34,442 nucleotides of DNA, from the NCBI GenBank assembly GCA_024709425.1, contig JANJWS010000096.1, positions 1 to 34,442 on the forward strand. The letters are read 5' to 3'. Positions within the stretch are counted from its first letter, which is position 1; every line of letters starts with the position of its first letter. The notes beneath the pieces are model-generated. The model was not told where the DNA came from. It worked only from the letters and a program-made list of their open reading frames with translations, and did not search any database. A program made the translations under genes and the position numbers. The DNA is from Thiobacillus sp. (GTDB taxonomy: Bacteria; Pseudomonadota; Gammaproteobacteria; Burkholderiales; Thiobacillaceae). This document shows positions 1 through 8,350 of the stretch, one piece after another.

Positions 1-1
1 G

Positions 2-1036
2 ATCCGTAGCCTGCACAAAACCTATTGGCCGGGCATCCTGGTGCGCCTGAAGGTGATGTCCGGGATGAACATCGCAGAGACGCGCGCGCCGCAGGACGGC
101 CGCATGTCGCTGACGCTGAACGGGCGCCCGATCGACTTCCGTGTCTCCTCGCAGCCCGGCATCCACGGCGAGAACCTGGTGCTGCGCATCCTCGACCGCG
201 AGAAATCCATCATGCCGCTGGAGCAGATGGGCTTCACCACCGATGCCCTGCGCGAGCTGCAGCTGATGATGGCACGGCCCGAAGGCATCCTCGTCGTCAC
301 CGGTCCGACGGGCTCGGGCAAAACCACCACGCTGTACTCGATGCTCTCGCATCTCAACAACGAGACCGTCAACATCATGACGCTGGAAGACCCGGTCGAA
401 TATCCGGTCACCCTGATGCGCCAGAGCTCGGTCAACGAAACCTTGAAGCTCGACTTCGCCAACGGCATCCGCTCGATCATGCGGCAAGATCCGGACATCA
501 TCCTGGTCGGCGAAATCCGCGACAAGGACACTGCCGAGATGGCCTTCCGCGCCGCGATGACCGGCCACCAGGTGTTCACCACGCTGCACACCAACTCCGC
601 GCTCGGCGTGTTTCCGCGTCTCGCCGACATCGGCATCCAGCCCGGCATCCTCTCCGGCAACATCATCGGCGTCATCGCCCAGCGCCTGGTGCGGAAGCTG
701 TGCCCGCACTGCCGCGAAGCCTATACGCCCGACGAGCACGAAGCACGCATCCTCGGCGTCGATCCCACACGCGCACCGACGGTCTATCGCCCCGCCGGCT
801 GTCCATCATGCGGCCAGAAGGGCTACAAGGGGCGCCTGGCGCTGATCGAACTGTTGCGCATGGACCCCGAGCTCGACGAACTGGTGGCCAACCACGCGCC
901 GCTACCCGACATCCGCCGCGCCGCCCTGGCGCACGGCTACCGCCCGCTGGCGGAAGACGGCGTGCAGCGCGTGCTGGATGGCGCGACTTCACTGGCCGAG
1001 GTGGCGCGCGTGGTGGATTTGACGGGGCGGGTGTAA
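2..1036 (+). CDS. Type II secretion / type IV pilus assembly ATPase (GspE/PilB family), 5' end cut off
   Basis: Cytoplasmic hexameric ATPase that powers pilus or pseudopilus assembly. The reading frame is open from base 2, so the N-terminal domain lies outside the window; 344 residues are visible. Counting from base 2, the Walker A motif GPTGSGKTTT begins near residue 101, and the Walker B region DPDIILVGEIRD spans about 163-174. The Asp and His boxes typical of secretion ATPases lie between and after them. A zinc-binding tetracysteine follows (CPHC at 234-237 and CPSC at 267-270), which is typical of GspE/PilB and absent from PilT retraction ATPases. It is the first visible gene of a six-gene assembly operon, separated from the GspF-like gene only by an inverted-repeat element. 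GspE, PilB and MshE cannot be told apart without the N-terminus. Confidence 0.95.
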   Translation: MRSLHKTYWPGILVRLKVMSGMNIAETRAPQDGRMSLTLNGRPIDFRVSSQPGIHGENLVLRILDREKSIMPLEQMGFTTDALRELQLMMARPEGILVVTGPTGSGKTTTLYSMLSHLNNETVNIMTLEDPVEYPVTLMRQSSVNETLKLDFANGIRSIMRQDPDIILVGEIRDKDTAEMAFRAAMTGHQVFTTLHTNSALGVFPRLADIGIQPGILSGNIIGVIAQRLVRKLCPHCREAYTPDEHEARILGVDPTRAPTVYRPAGCPSCGQKGYKGRLALIELLRMDPELDELVANHAPLPDIRRAALAHGYRPLAEDGVQRVLDGATSLAEVARVVDLTGRV

Positions 1037-1040
1037 TGAA

Positions 1041-1171
1041 GGGATCAGGGATCAGGGGTCAGGATTCAGGGGTCAGGGGAAGTGCGGCTATGCCGCGTCC
1101 GATGAATTCGTGCTGCGCGGCGCAGCCGCACGAGCCCCCCCGACCCCTGAATCCTGAATCCTGACCCCTAT
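1041..1171. repeat. Long two-tier inverted repeat between pilus ATPase and platform genes
   Basis: The outer arms are built from tandem TCAGGATTCAGGGGTCAGG-like units. The left arm lies at about 1041-1079. The right arm, at about 1137-1170, reads as its near-perfect reverse complement. An inner inverted repeat lies at 1082-1097 (GTGCGGCTATGCCGCG) and 1116-1131 (CGCGGCGCAGCCGCAC), with 14 of 16 positions pairing. The whole piece can fold into one long interrupted hairpin. The same outer unit recurs at 27371-27462 in this window, so it is a dispersed genomic repeat. It reaches to six bases from the ATG of the next gene. Confidence 0.85.
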
Positions 1172-1175
1172 AATC

Positions 1176-2381
1176 ATGCCGTTCTTCGACTACCGCGCCA
1201 TCGACCAATCCGGACGCACCGTCCGCGGCACGCTGTCGGCGGTCAACGACATAGACCTCGAACTGCGCCTGAAGCGCATGGGGCTCGATCTCGTCACGCT
1301 CGCGGAGCTGTCGCGCCAGTACGCCCCGCGCGGCCGCGAACGCATCACGCGGCGCGACCTTATCACCTTCTGCATCCACATGCGCTACATCACGCGCGCC
1401 GGGATCCCGCTGCTCGACGGCCTGCGCGACCTGCGCGACAGCATGGAGAAGCCCGGCTTCCGTGATGTGCTGACCGCGCTGCTGGAAGATCTCGAAGGCG
1501 GCAAGGTGTTGTCGCAGGCGCTCTCGGCGCACCCTGCGGTGTTCGGCGCGGTGTTCGTGCACAGCGTCAAGGCCGGCGAACAGACGGGGCTGCTGGACAC
1601 GGTGTTCGAGCGTCTGGCGGATACCCTGAAGTGGCAGGAGGAAGTCGCCTCCAAGGCACGCCGCCTGATGATCTATCCGGCGCTGGTGCTGGCGGTAGTG
1701 GGCGTCGCCATCGTTTTTCTGCTGGTCTACCTGGTGCCGCAGGTGCTCGCCCTGGTCGAGACCATGGGCGTCGCACTGCCGCTACCGACCCTGATCCTCA
1801 TGGCGGTGTCGGACGCATTGCGCTCGTACTGGCTGCTCTTCCTGCTGGCGGCGATCGCATTGGGCGCGGGACTCCCGCTCTGGGTGCGCCAGACCGAAAC
1901 AGGACGCGACTGGTGGGACCGCACGCAATTACGCCTGCCGGTGCTGGGGCCGATCGTGCAAAAAATCGTCCTGTCACGCTTCACCAGCACGCTTTCGATG
2001 ATGTACCGATCGGGCGTGAGCGTGCTCGATGCCCTGCGCGCAGGCGAGGCCGTCGCCGGCAACCGTGCCATGGCGGGGAGCATTCACCGTGCGGCACAGC
2101 AGATCGCGGACGGACACGGCCTCTCGGAGAGCTTCCAGACGCAGGGGCTGTTCCCGCCGCTGGTGATCCGCATGCTGCGTGTCGGCGAAACCACCGGCGC
2201 GCTTGACGAAGCGCTCGACAATGTGACGTTCTTCTACAATCGCGAAGTGCTCGATTCGATCGAGGGCGGCCTCAAGGTTCTGGAGCCCCTGCTCACCGCC
2301 ATCCTCGGCCTGGTACTCGGTGGCATCCTGGTATCGGTGCTGCTGCCGATCTACGATTTGATCGGAAACCTGCCGTTATGA
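1176..2381 (+). CDS. Type II secretion / type IV pilus inner-membrane platform protein (GspF/PilC family)
   Basis: Inner-membrane platform protein that couples the assembly ATPase to pilin polymerisation. The protein has 401 residues, the usual length. It starts with the family pattern (FFDYRAIDQSGRTVRGTL) and carries two T2SSF repeats, roughly 60-190 and 265-390. Three hydrophobic segments lie near 168-192, 215-237 and 370-392. The ATG at 1176 is chosen because the family's N-terminal FxYxAxD motif starts at once. No Shine-Dalgarno sequence is visible: the bases just upstream belong to the inverted repeat, and the junction creates a TATAAT hexamer at 1169-1174. The stop overlaps a 17-codon ORF (2378-2428), which may only couple translation to the next gene. 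Confidence 0.95.
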   Translation: MPFFDYRAIDQSGRTVRGTLSAVNDIDLELRLKRMGLDLVTLAELSRQYAPRGRERITRRDLITFCIHMRYITRAGIPLLDGLRDLRDSMEKPGFRDVLTALLEDLEGGKVLSQALSAHPAVFGAVFVHSVKAGEQTGLLDTVFERLADTLKWQEEVASKARRLMIYPALVLAVVGVAIVFLLVYLVPQVLALVETMGVALPLPTLILMAVSDALRSYWLLFLLAAIALGAGLPLWVRQTETGRDWWDRTQLRLPVLGPIVQKIVLSRFTSTLSMMYRSGVSVLDALRAGEAVAGNRAMAGSIHRAAQQIADGHGLSESFQTQGLFPPLVIRMLRVGETTGALDEALDNVTFFYNREVLDSIEGGLKVLEPLLTAILGLVLGGILVSVLLPIYDLIGNLPL

Positions 2382-2409
2382 AAATCCATCTGCCCAGCAC
2401 CCCGGGAAC

Positions 2410-3909
2410 ATGTTCAATCGCCAGTTGATCCTGCTCGCCACCCCCCGCCAGATCGGCGTACTCGACTGGCGCCCCGGCCGGCTGCGCTGGCTGGGCGAGC
2501 ATCCCGCCACAGGTACCGGGCTAGCCGCCTTTGCGGCGGTCATTGCGCGACATGCCCACCTGCCCGCCACCGTGCTGGTCGACAGCGTCGATGAAGATTA
2601 CCGGACTGAAAGCCTGCCGCATGTACAAGGTCCCGCCCGCGCGGCCCTGGTGATGCGCAAGCTAAGGCAGGCGTTCCGCAACGCACAATTTGCCGGTGCC
2701 TGGCGGCAGACGCGCGACACCGCGGGCCGTCGCGACGACCGCTACCTCTTCGCCGCACTCACCGACCACGAATGGCTGGTGCCCTGGCTCAGCGTGCTGC
2801 AGCGCGAGCGGGTTCCTCTGGTGGGCGTCACCCCCATGGCCATGGCCTGTCAACACCTGCTTGCGCGTCTGCGCGCGCCGGAGGCACATGTGTTGATGGC
2901 CTGCCGCCTGCACAACAGCCTGCGCCTGTCCTACTACCAGGATGGCATGCTGCGTTTCTCGCGCCTGATCGCCGGCGAGACCCCGACCCAGTTGCCGGGC
3001 GGCGCGGCGGACGAAATCGCCAAGACCCAGCTCTATCTCATCGGCCAACGCATTCTTCCGCGCGACGTGCGGCTCCACGTGCTGCTCCTCGATCCCACCG
3101 CCCAGCTCGATCCCGCGTTCACCGCGTTGGGCGCCGACCCGGCGTTCAGCGTGCGCCGGGTCGACGTTGCGGAAGTCGCGCGCGCCTTGCGCATCCCTGA
3201 CGACTTCCTGCTCGCGACCCCGGACATCGTGCCGCTGGCTGCCATCGCCGGCAAACCACTGCGGCTCAATCTGGCGCCGGCCGCGGCCCTGCAGCGCTAT
3301 TCACTCTTCCGCTGGCAACGCAGCCTGCAGGCCGTCGCGGGTGGCATCGCCCTCGCCGGTCTGGTCGCCACCGCCGTCCTCTGGCTGCACGCGGAGTCGC
3401 TTCGCGAGCGCACCCACCAGCTCGATCTGGAGACGCGCCAGATAAACGCGCGCTATGAGGCCATCGCGCGGACCTTTCCGCGGCAGGACATCGCACCGGA
3501 GCAGCTTGCGCAGACCGTCGCCGTCGCACGCACGCTGGAAGCCCCCGGCTCCGATCCCCTGACGATGATGACCCGGGTCAGCGCAGCCCTCGATGCGGCC
3601 CCCGATATCGCGCTGGAAAGTCTCGCCTGGACCGCCGGCGCGCCGACGTCGACGGTTGCCGATGCCGCCATCCGGCTGGATGCCGCCCTCGCGCCCTTCG
3701 ATGGCAACTACCGCGTCGCCATGCAGCGCATCGAGGGGTTCATGCAAACCCTCGGCCGGGAGCCTTCCCTGCACGACGTGCGCCTAAATGCGAGCCCGGT
3801 CGACACCGATCCCGGCAGCAGCCTGAGCGGCAAGTCCCACAATGCCGCAGCGGTACCGCAGCGCGCACGCTTCAGCGTCGAAGTGCGCTACAGTGAGCCC
3901 GCGCCATGA
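2410..3909 (+). CDS. PilM/PilN-like fused pilus assembly protein (GspL-like layout)
   Basis: A 499-residue protein that I place by context and layout, not by a clear family match. The N-terminal part (about 1-290) is soluble and would be cytoplasmic. A single hydrophobic segment at about 304-327 is followed by a helical, probably coiled-coil stretch (about 328-350) and a periplasmic domain. This is the topology of GspL and of a PilM-PilN fusion (MshI+MshJ-like). It sits between the platform gene and a PilO-like gene, where pilM-pilN-pilO would be expected. Its stop overlaps the next start by four bases (ATGA). The ATG at 2410 has only a weak upstream purine stretch. Motifs for ATP binding as in true PilM are not obvious. 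Confidence 0.7.
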   Translation: MFNRQLILLATPRQIGVLDWRPGRLRWLGEHPATGTGLAAFAAVIARHAHLPATVLVDSVDEDYRTESLPHVQGPARAALVMRKLRQAFRNAQFAGAWRQTRDTAGRRDDRYLFAALTDHEWLVPWLSVLQRERVPLVGVTPMAMACQHLLARLRAPEAHVLMACRLHNSLRLSYYQDGMLRFSRLIAGETPTQLPGGAADEIAKTQLYLIGQRILPRDVRLHVLLLDPTAQLDPAFTALGADPAFSVRRVDVAEVARALRIPDDFLLATPDIVPLAAIAGKPLRLNLAPAAALQRYSLFRWQRSLQAVAGGIALAGLVATAVLWLHAESLRERTHQLDLETRQINARYEAIARTFPRQDIAPEQLAQTVAVARTLEAPGSDPLTMMTRVSAALDAAPDIALESLAWTAGAPTSTVADAAIRLDAALAPFDGNYRVAMQRIEGFMQTLGREPSLHDVRLNASPVDTDPGSSLSGKSHNAAAVPQRARFSVEVRYSEPAP

Positions 3910-4505
3910 ACCTGCCGCCACTTGCCGCCCTCAAATGGCCACTGGCTCTCGTCGTCGGCGCCACCCTGCTCGCGGGCGCCGGCGTGCTGTGGAGCTGGAA
4001 CAAGACCCATGCCGCCACAGCGGCACATGGCCAGGCTCAGGACACGCTCGTCACCGCGCAATCGCGGCTCGGTCGCAGCCGCCAGCAGCAGCAGCTCATC
4101 GCTGCCCACCTGGGAGACTACGAGGCCCTCGTCGCACACGGGTTCGTCGGCGCGGAAGACCGGCTTGGCTGGATCGAGGCCGCGCAACTGGCCGGGCAGG
4201 ATGCCGGCCTGACCGGAATCGAGTATCGCCTTGCCCCGCGCGCCGATGCGCCGGCTGCGCTGGCGCAGGGCCTGCCGCTGAAACAGACGCCGATGACACT
4301 CACCCTGCCGCTTCTGGTCGAAACCGACCTCGTGCATTTCCTCGTCGCGCTGAAACAGCGCGCACCAGGCCTGCATCGCGTGGGCGGCTGCACCCTCCTG
4401 CGCACCGACGACACCCCGTTCGAGGCCACCAACCAGCCCCGCCTCAAGGCCGAATGCGAGATCGTGTGGTACACCGTGGCCATCCCGCCGGGAGGTGCAG
4501 CATGA
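3906..4505 (+). CDS. PilO-like (MshJ/GspM-like) bitopic pilus assembly protein
   Basis: A 199-residue protein with a short cytoplasmic N-terminus, one membrane segment at about 14-31 (a PLALVVGATLLAGAGVLW stretch) and a periplasmic remainder. A helical region (about 35-75) precedes an alpha/beta domain. PilO, MshJ and GspM share this shape and form the inner-membrane alignment complex with PilN/GspL. The assignment rests on topology, length and operon order; sequence identity to PilO cannot be judged here. It overlaps the preceding stop (ATGA, 3906-3909) and the next start (ATGA, 4502-4505), so all three genes are probably translationally coupled. Confidence 0.65.
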   Translation: MNLPPLAALKWPLALVVGATLLAGAGVLWSWNKTHAATAAHGQAQDTLVTAQSRLGRSRQQQQLIAAHLGDYEALVAHGFVGAEDRLGWIEAAQLAGQDAGLTGIEYRLAPRADAPAALAQGLPLKQTPMTLTLPLLVETDLVHFLVALKQRAPGLHRVGGCTLLRTDDTPFEATNQPRLKAECEIVWYTVAIPPGGAA

Positions 4506-4864
4506 AACTCGTGAGGCCGCTGTGCTACGTCCTCATCGCCGTCGCCGCCGTCGGCGCCGCGCCGGCACCCGCCGAGACAGGCCGCCTGTTCTACACGCCG
4601 TCCCAGCGCGCCCAGCTCGAAGCCGCGCGCAGCCGGGGAACCCGGCCGGCGGCGGTTCGCGCCGCGGCCGAGGACGCCGCTCAGCGCTACGATGGCGTAT
4701 TGATCCGCTCCGACGGCGAGATCACCCGCTGGGTCGACGGCAGAGCCACCACCGCGGCGCCACGCGGCCTGCAACCGGGCCAGACGCGGGCCGGCGGCAA
4801 GGTGTTCGAACCCTACCAGCTGCTGCCTCCCGCGCCAACGCCCCCCGAGGAACGGACGCCATGA
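4502..4864 (+). CDS. Small exported pilus-associated protein (PilP/MshK/GspC-like)
   Basis: A 120-residue protein with a probable Sec signal peptide: KLVR followed by a hydrophobic run, with likely cleavage after the Ala/Pro-rich stretch near residues 22-26. The mature part contains a YDGVLIRSDGEITRWVDGR segment. This resembles the 'inner loop' homology found in PilP, MshK and GspC periplasmic proteins, where such proteins link the inner-membrane complex to the secretin. Position after the PilO-like gene supports that role. Family membership is an inference from context and this short motif. ATGA overlaps with both neighbours. Confidence 0.55.
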   Translation: MKLVRPLCYVLIAVAAVGAAPAPAETGRLFYTPSQRAQLEAARSRGTRPAAVRAAAEDAAQRYDGVLIRSDGEITRWVDGRATTAAPRGLQPGQTRAGGKVFEPYQLLPPAPTPPEERTP

Positions 4865-5703
4865 CCCGATCGCGTGGCTTCACCCTGATCGAACTGGCCG
4901 TCGTGCTGGTGATCATCACCATCCTGATCGGTGGGCTGGCGGTACCGCTGACGGCGCAGATCCAGGCAAGGCGGATATCCGAGACGAAAAAGGCGCTGGA
5001 CGAGGCGCGCGAGGCCATTCTTGGTTATGCGATGACCCACTCTTGCAGCTGCACCTATCACGCTGTGGGCGCGGCCGGCGACCTCCTGTCCTCCACTTGT
5101 AGTGCTGGCGCTTGCCCCGCAAAAAACCCCAGTTCGACGACCACAACACTTCGCCGCCCCTACCTGCCCTGCCCGGATACCAGCGGTGATGGACGCGAAG
5201 ACCGGAATCTCTCGACCAATGCCTGCATCGAACAGGTTGTCGGCAGCGGCCTGTCCCACGGCCGGCTCCCCTGGGTCGACCTGGGTGTCGGGCAGCAGGA
5301 CGCCTGGGGCAATCGTCTCCTCTATGCCGTCAGTCTGAGCTTTTCGAACAAGACGCAAGGTTTTTCAAGCGGCACCTCACTGGCCAATCCGCTTCAGGTT
5401 TGCAGCGCAGGCACCTGTGCCACGCCCGACATCGCATCGAACATCGTATTCCTGCTGGTTTCCCACGGTCCGAACGGCTGGGGGGCGCTGAACGTCAGCG
5501 GCACGACCCTGGCATCACCCGACGGCCTGGACGAGAAGGAAAACCTGGATGCCGACACGATCTACGTCAGCCGCGCCCCCTACCAGCCGGTCGACAACAC
5601 TGAGGCAGAGGTGGAGAAAGCGTTCGACGATCTCCTCATCTGGATGCCCTTGCCGCAACTCGTCGCCAAGCTATGCCCTACGGGCTCGGACTGCAATCCC
5701 TAG
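4861..5703 (+). CDS. Cysteine-rich type IV prepilin-like protein
   Basis: A 280-residue protein with a short positively charged leader (MTRSRG) and the prepilin peptidase site G/FTLIEL, including the Glu at +5. The hydrophobic N-terminal helix runs to about residue 32. After cleavage by PilD it would be assembled into a pilus or pseudopilus. The globular part has ten cysteines, two of them in a CSC motif and others in two near-identical CSAGAC / CSAGTC motifs, plus a C-terminal CPTGSDC. This is many more than the usual single pair. It lies at the end of the assembly operon (ATGA overlap with the preceding gene), so it is probably a substrate of that machine. Its last 26 bases overlap the convergent kinase gene. 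Confidence 0.85.
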   Translation: MTRSRGFTLIELAVVLVIITILIGGLAVPLTAQIQARRISETKKALDEAREAILGYAMTHSCSCTYHAVGAAGDLLSSTCSAGACPAKNPSSTTTTLRRPYLPCPDTSGDGREDRNLSTNACIEQVVGSGLSHGRLPWVDLGVGQQDAWGNRLLYAVSLSFSNKTQGFSSGTSLANPLQVCSAGTCATPDIASNIVFLLVSHGPNGWGALNVSGTTLASPDGLDEKENLDADTIYVSRAPYQPVDNTEAEVEKAFDDLLIWMPLPQLVAKLCPTGSDCNP

Positions 5704-7414
5704 CCTGAAGCCTGAACACGACCCGTCCCGCCCCGTTCTCCGGCAGTTCCAGCCTGAACCCCGCGCGGGCGGCCTGCCGCGCGGCCTGATAGAGCCCCAC
5801 GCCCAGCCCGAAATCGGACGCCACCGGGCTCAGGAACAGGTTGCGTGCGACATGATCCGGTGCCGGCGCGCCGCTGTCGCTGACCTCCAGACTCACCAGC
5901 GGATGCAGCGTCAGCCGCACCGCCACTTTCACACCCGGCTCCGCCTGGCGCTTGCGCAGGGCGTTCGTCAGCAGGTTGTCCGCCACGCTGTCGAACAGGT
6001 CCTGCGGCAGCGGGGTGTCGTCGACGGCGTCCGCGAGGAAGCTCACATCGTCATGCTCGTAGCGAACCTGCAAGGCGGTCCACCACGCTTGCGCCGACAG
6101 ATGCGCAACGTCCATTTCGGAGGGTTGCTTCAATTTGTCGACCGTCTGCGACAGGCGCGCCGCGAGTTGCGGCAGCTGGCGCTTCATCAGCGCCAGCAGC
6201 CGCTCGCTGTCCTCGGGCGCGCTGACGTCCACCGCAGCCAACAGGGTCTTCATCGACTGCAGGATGTTCTTGACATCATGGGTGAGGCGCGCGCCGGTGT
6301 CGTGAATCGCTTGGCTGTAAGCCTGCTCACGCAGCGTCTGCTCGCGTACCTTCGCAGCGTAGAAATACCCCAGTAGCTGCGACAGCAGCCGCACGTGCAG
6401 CGCCAGCGCCGGAGTCAGCGGCCGCGTGCTGTACCAGGTCAGGGCGAGGCCATGAAAAGTGTGATCGACGCGGTGCGCAGCCGGCCCCCCAAAGCTGCCA
6501 TCACCACGTGCGGCCTGCCAGTGGCCGCCCCGGATCCAGTCAAGTTCGTGCAGATCGGCCAGCGCGTCGCGCACGAACGATTCGGGGTCGCGCTCGCGCT
6601 CGGCGAGCGTCGCCAGGCGCTGCGCCCAGCTTTCGAACGGCAGACCCACCGACAGCAGGTAGCGCGAGGTCACCTGCCCCAGACCCGCAAAGCCGGCGCG
6701 TGGATTCCACAGCCACGCCAGCGCCAGCAACAGCGCCGCCATGCCCAGCAGGGTCTGTACCAGCGCCCAAGCATAGCTCACCTGCGCGACCGCCACCACG
6801 GCAAACACGCCCAGCGCCATGACGATCACCAGCAGCGACAGCATCAGGCCGTAGACGAAATCGAGTGTCGAGGACGCACTGCCGCGCCGCGTCGCGGGCA
6901 GGAACAGCACCGCCAGCGGCAGCAGCGGCAGACCATAGCGCACCGTCGCCTGCAGTTCGACAGGCAGCGCGCCGCTGTCCAGGGTCTGTGGCAGCACCCA
7001 GGCGAGCAACAGCGCGAGCACGTAGGCGAGCGCCAGCAGATAGGCGAGCCGCGCGGCGCGCGCGTTCTGCGAAGCCGCGACCGCCCCCACAAGGCCCGCC
7101 AGGATCGCCAGCCACAGCGCCATCACCCAAGTGCTGTCCACCAGCACCAGCAAGGCCGCCATGGCGAACACCGGCAGCGCCAGGCGCGGCTCGATGCGCG
7201 CCTCGCTGCGCACCAGCGGCTGCCACAGCAGGAAGAGGCCGTAATGCGCCAGCAGGAAGCCGCGCGTCACCGCCGCGTCGGCATCCAGCACCACCGCCGC
7301 GTGCAGGGCGAGCAGCATGAAGCCAAGCCAGCGCCCCGGTGCCACCCGCGCGATGCGGTCGGCCGGGGCGGCAAGCCAGGACAGGCGCGGGGCGGTTCCG
7401 CCGGATTCGTTCAT
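5678..7414 (-). CDS. Polytopic membrane sensor histidine kinase
   Basis: A 578-residue histidine kinase with no response regulator beside it. The N-terminal 240 residues are strongly hydrophobic and could form about seven or eight membrane helices with little periplasmic loop, so the signal is probably sensed in or at the membrane. A region at about 260-350 may be GAF-like. The H-box THDVKN places the phospho-accepting His at about 379. N-box (DNLLTNALRKR), G1-like (DSGAP) and G2 (GLGVGLYQ) motifs follow in the ATPase domain. The layout and the short HDVKN box recall PrsK-type kinases of PEP-CTERM systems, but the protein is shorter and no such system is visible here. It is transcribed towards the pilus operon and overlaps its last gene by 26 bases. 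Confidence 0.9.
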   Translation of the reverse strand: MNESGGTAPRLSWLAAPADRIARVAPGRWLGFMLLALHAAVVLDADAAVTRGFLLAHYGLFLLWQPLVRSEARIEPRLALPVFAMAALLVLVDSTWVMALWLAILAGLVGAVAASQNARAARLAYLLALAYVLALLLAWVLPQTLDSGALPVELQATVRYGLPLLPLAVLFLPATRRGSASSTLDFVYGLMLSLLVIVMALGVFAVVAVAQVSYAWALVQTLLGMAALLLALAWLWNPRAGFAGLGQVTSRYLLSVGLPFESWAQRLATLAERERDPESFVRDALADLHELDWIRGGHWQAARGDGSFGGPAAHRVDHTFHGLALTWYSTRPLTPALALHVRLLSQLLGYFYAAKVREQTLREQAYSQAIHDTGARLTHDVKNILQSMKTLLAAVDVSAPEDSERLLALMKRQLPQLAARLSQTVDKLKQPSEMDVAHLSAQAWWTALQVRYEHDDVSFLADAVDDTPLPQDLFDSVADNLLTNALRKRQAEPGVKVAVRLTLHPLVSLEVSDSGAPAPDHVARNLFLSPVASDFGLGVGLYQAARQAARAGFRLELPENGAGRVVFRLQARDCSPSP

Positions 7415-7661
7415 GGACGGGTGTTGCGGGCAGCGAGCAGGAGCGACATGTCCATGCTATCGGCATTCCGCCCGGAAAATGGAGCGCCCGCGCCCCTGAC
7501 GGAAGTCCGCCAGCGGTGTCGGTCTTTCGTCAAATCCGACACGGCCCGGGCCGATTATTTTCTGAATTCATCTTGCAAATCATACTCTTGTTAGATCCGC
7601 TCACATGGAACGCATCTTGCATAGCCAACAGAACGCCAACCATAATATGGAGACTCCCGTC

Positions 7662-8327
7662 ATGTCCCAGACCCCTCTGCCGCGCCGGCAGTCAGGCTTC
7701 ACCCTGATCGAGATCGCGATCGTGCTGGTCATCATCGGCTTGCTGCTCGGCGGCATCCTGAAGGGACAGGAACTCATCACGCAAGGCCGCATTCGCAACG
7801 TCTCCAACGATTTTCAGTCGGTGACCGCCGCCATCAACCTGTACCAGGACCGTTACAGGGCATTGCCTGGGGACGACCCAAGTGCGGCAACACGGTGGAC
7901 CGCCACGGGTAGTACCACGACGAGCGGGAGCGGGGATGGCACAATCGGCACAGGGACTGCTGGAAGCCCCGCCTATAATTCCACGACAGCTACCGACGAA
8001 TCCCGGCTCTTCTGGCAGCACTTGCGCCTCGCAGGTCTTGTCGGCGGCCCCACAACCACGGGGGCGGTAGGTACTGCAAACCCTCCCAACGCGGCATCCG
8101 GCATTACCGGAGTACAAAATGGTGCATTCGGCATTAATGGAATTGTGATTTGCTCCAACAATCTACCAGCAAAAATTGCACAGGCAATCGATACCCAGTT
8201 TGACGACGGTATCGCCTCAACGGGCACAGTGCGCGGGACGACAGGAACAACCGCAGGTACTACTGCCCCAACGGATAATTACATTGATGATGGAGCCAAT
8301 TTTTATGTCGTGTGCAAGGCACCATAG
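7662..8327 (+). CDS. Type IV prepilin-like protein, stand-alone
   Basis: A 221-residue prepilin. The leader MSQTPLPRRQSG is followed by FTLIEIAIVLVIIGLLLGG, with the conserved Glu at +5. The ATG at 7662 is chosen because a GGAG at 7649-7652 lies nine bases upstream; ATGs at 7605 and 7647 would give unusually long leaders. The mature domain holds a QDRYRALPGDD segment, common in betaproteobacterial pilins, then a Ser/Thr/Gly-rich low-complexity stretch (about 75-110). Two cysteines (VICSN and VVCKAP, the latter near the C-terminus) could close the usual disulfide loop. The 3' third of the gene is clearly richer in A/T than its neighbours. No assembly genes adjoin it on either side; it could use the machine at 2-4864. 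Confidence 0.88.
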   Translation: MSQTPLPRRQSGFTLIEIAIVLVIIGLLLGGILKGQELITQGRIRNVSNDFQSVTAAINLYQDRYRALPGDDPSAATRWTATGSTTTSGSGDGTIGTGTAGSPAYNSTTATDESRLFWQHLRLAGLVGGPTTTGAVGTANPPNAASGITGVQNGAFGINGIVICSNNLPAKIAQAIDTQFDDGIASTGTVRGTTGTTAGTTAPTDNYIDDGANFYVVCKAP

Positions 8328-8350
8328 CGAAGCCTTCCCCTATACGAAAA

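Noticed and set aside
7573-7578. TTGCAA before the second prepilin as the -12 element of a sigma-54 promoter
   Set aside because: No GG dinucleotide stands at the required distance for the -24 element.
7617-7646. TTGCAT-N18-CATAAT as a promoter for the second prepilin
   Set aside because: The transcript would start after the GGAG Shine-Dalgarno at 7649-7652, leaving no usable ribosome site.
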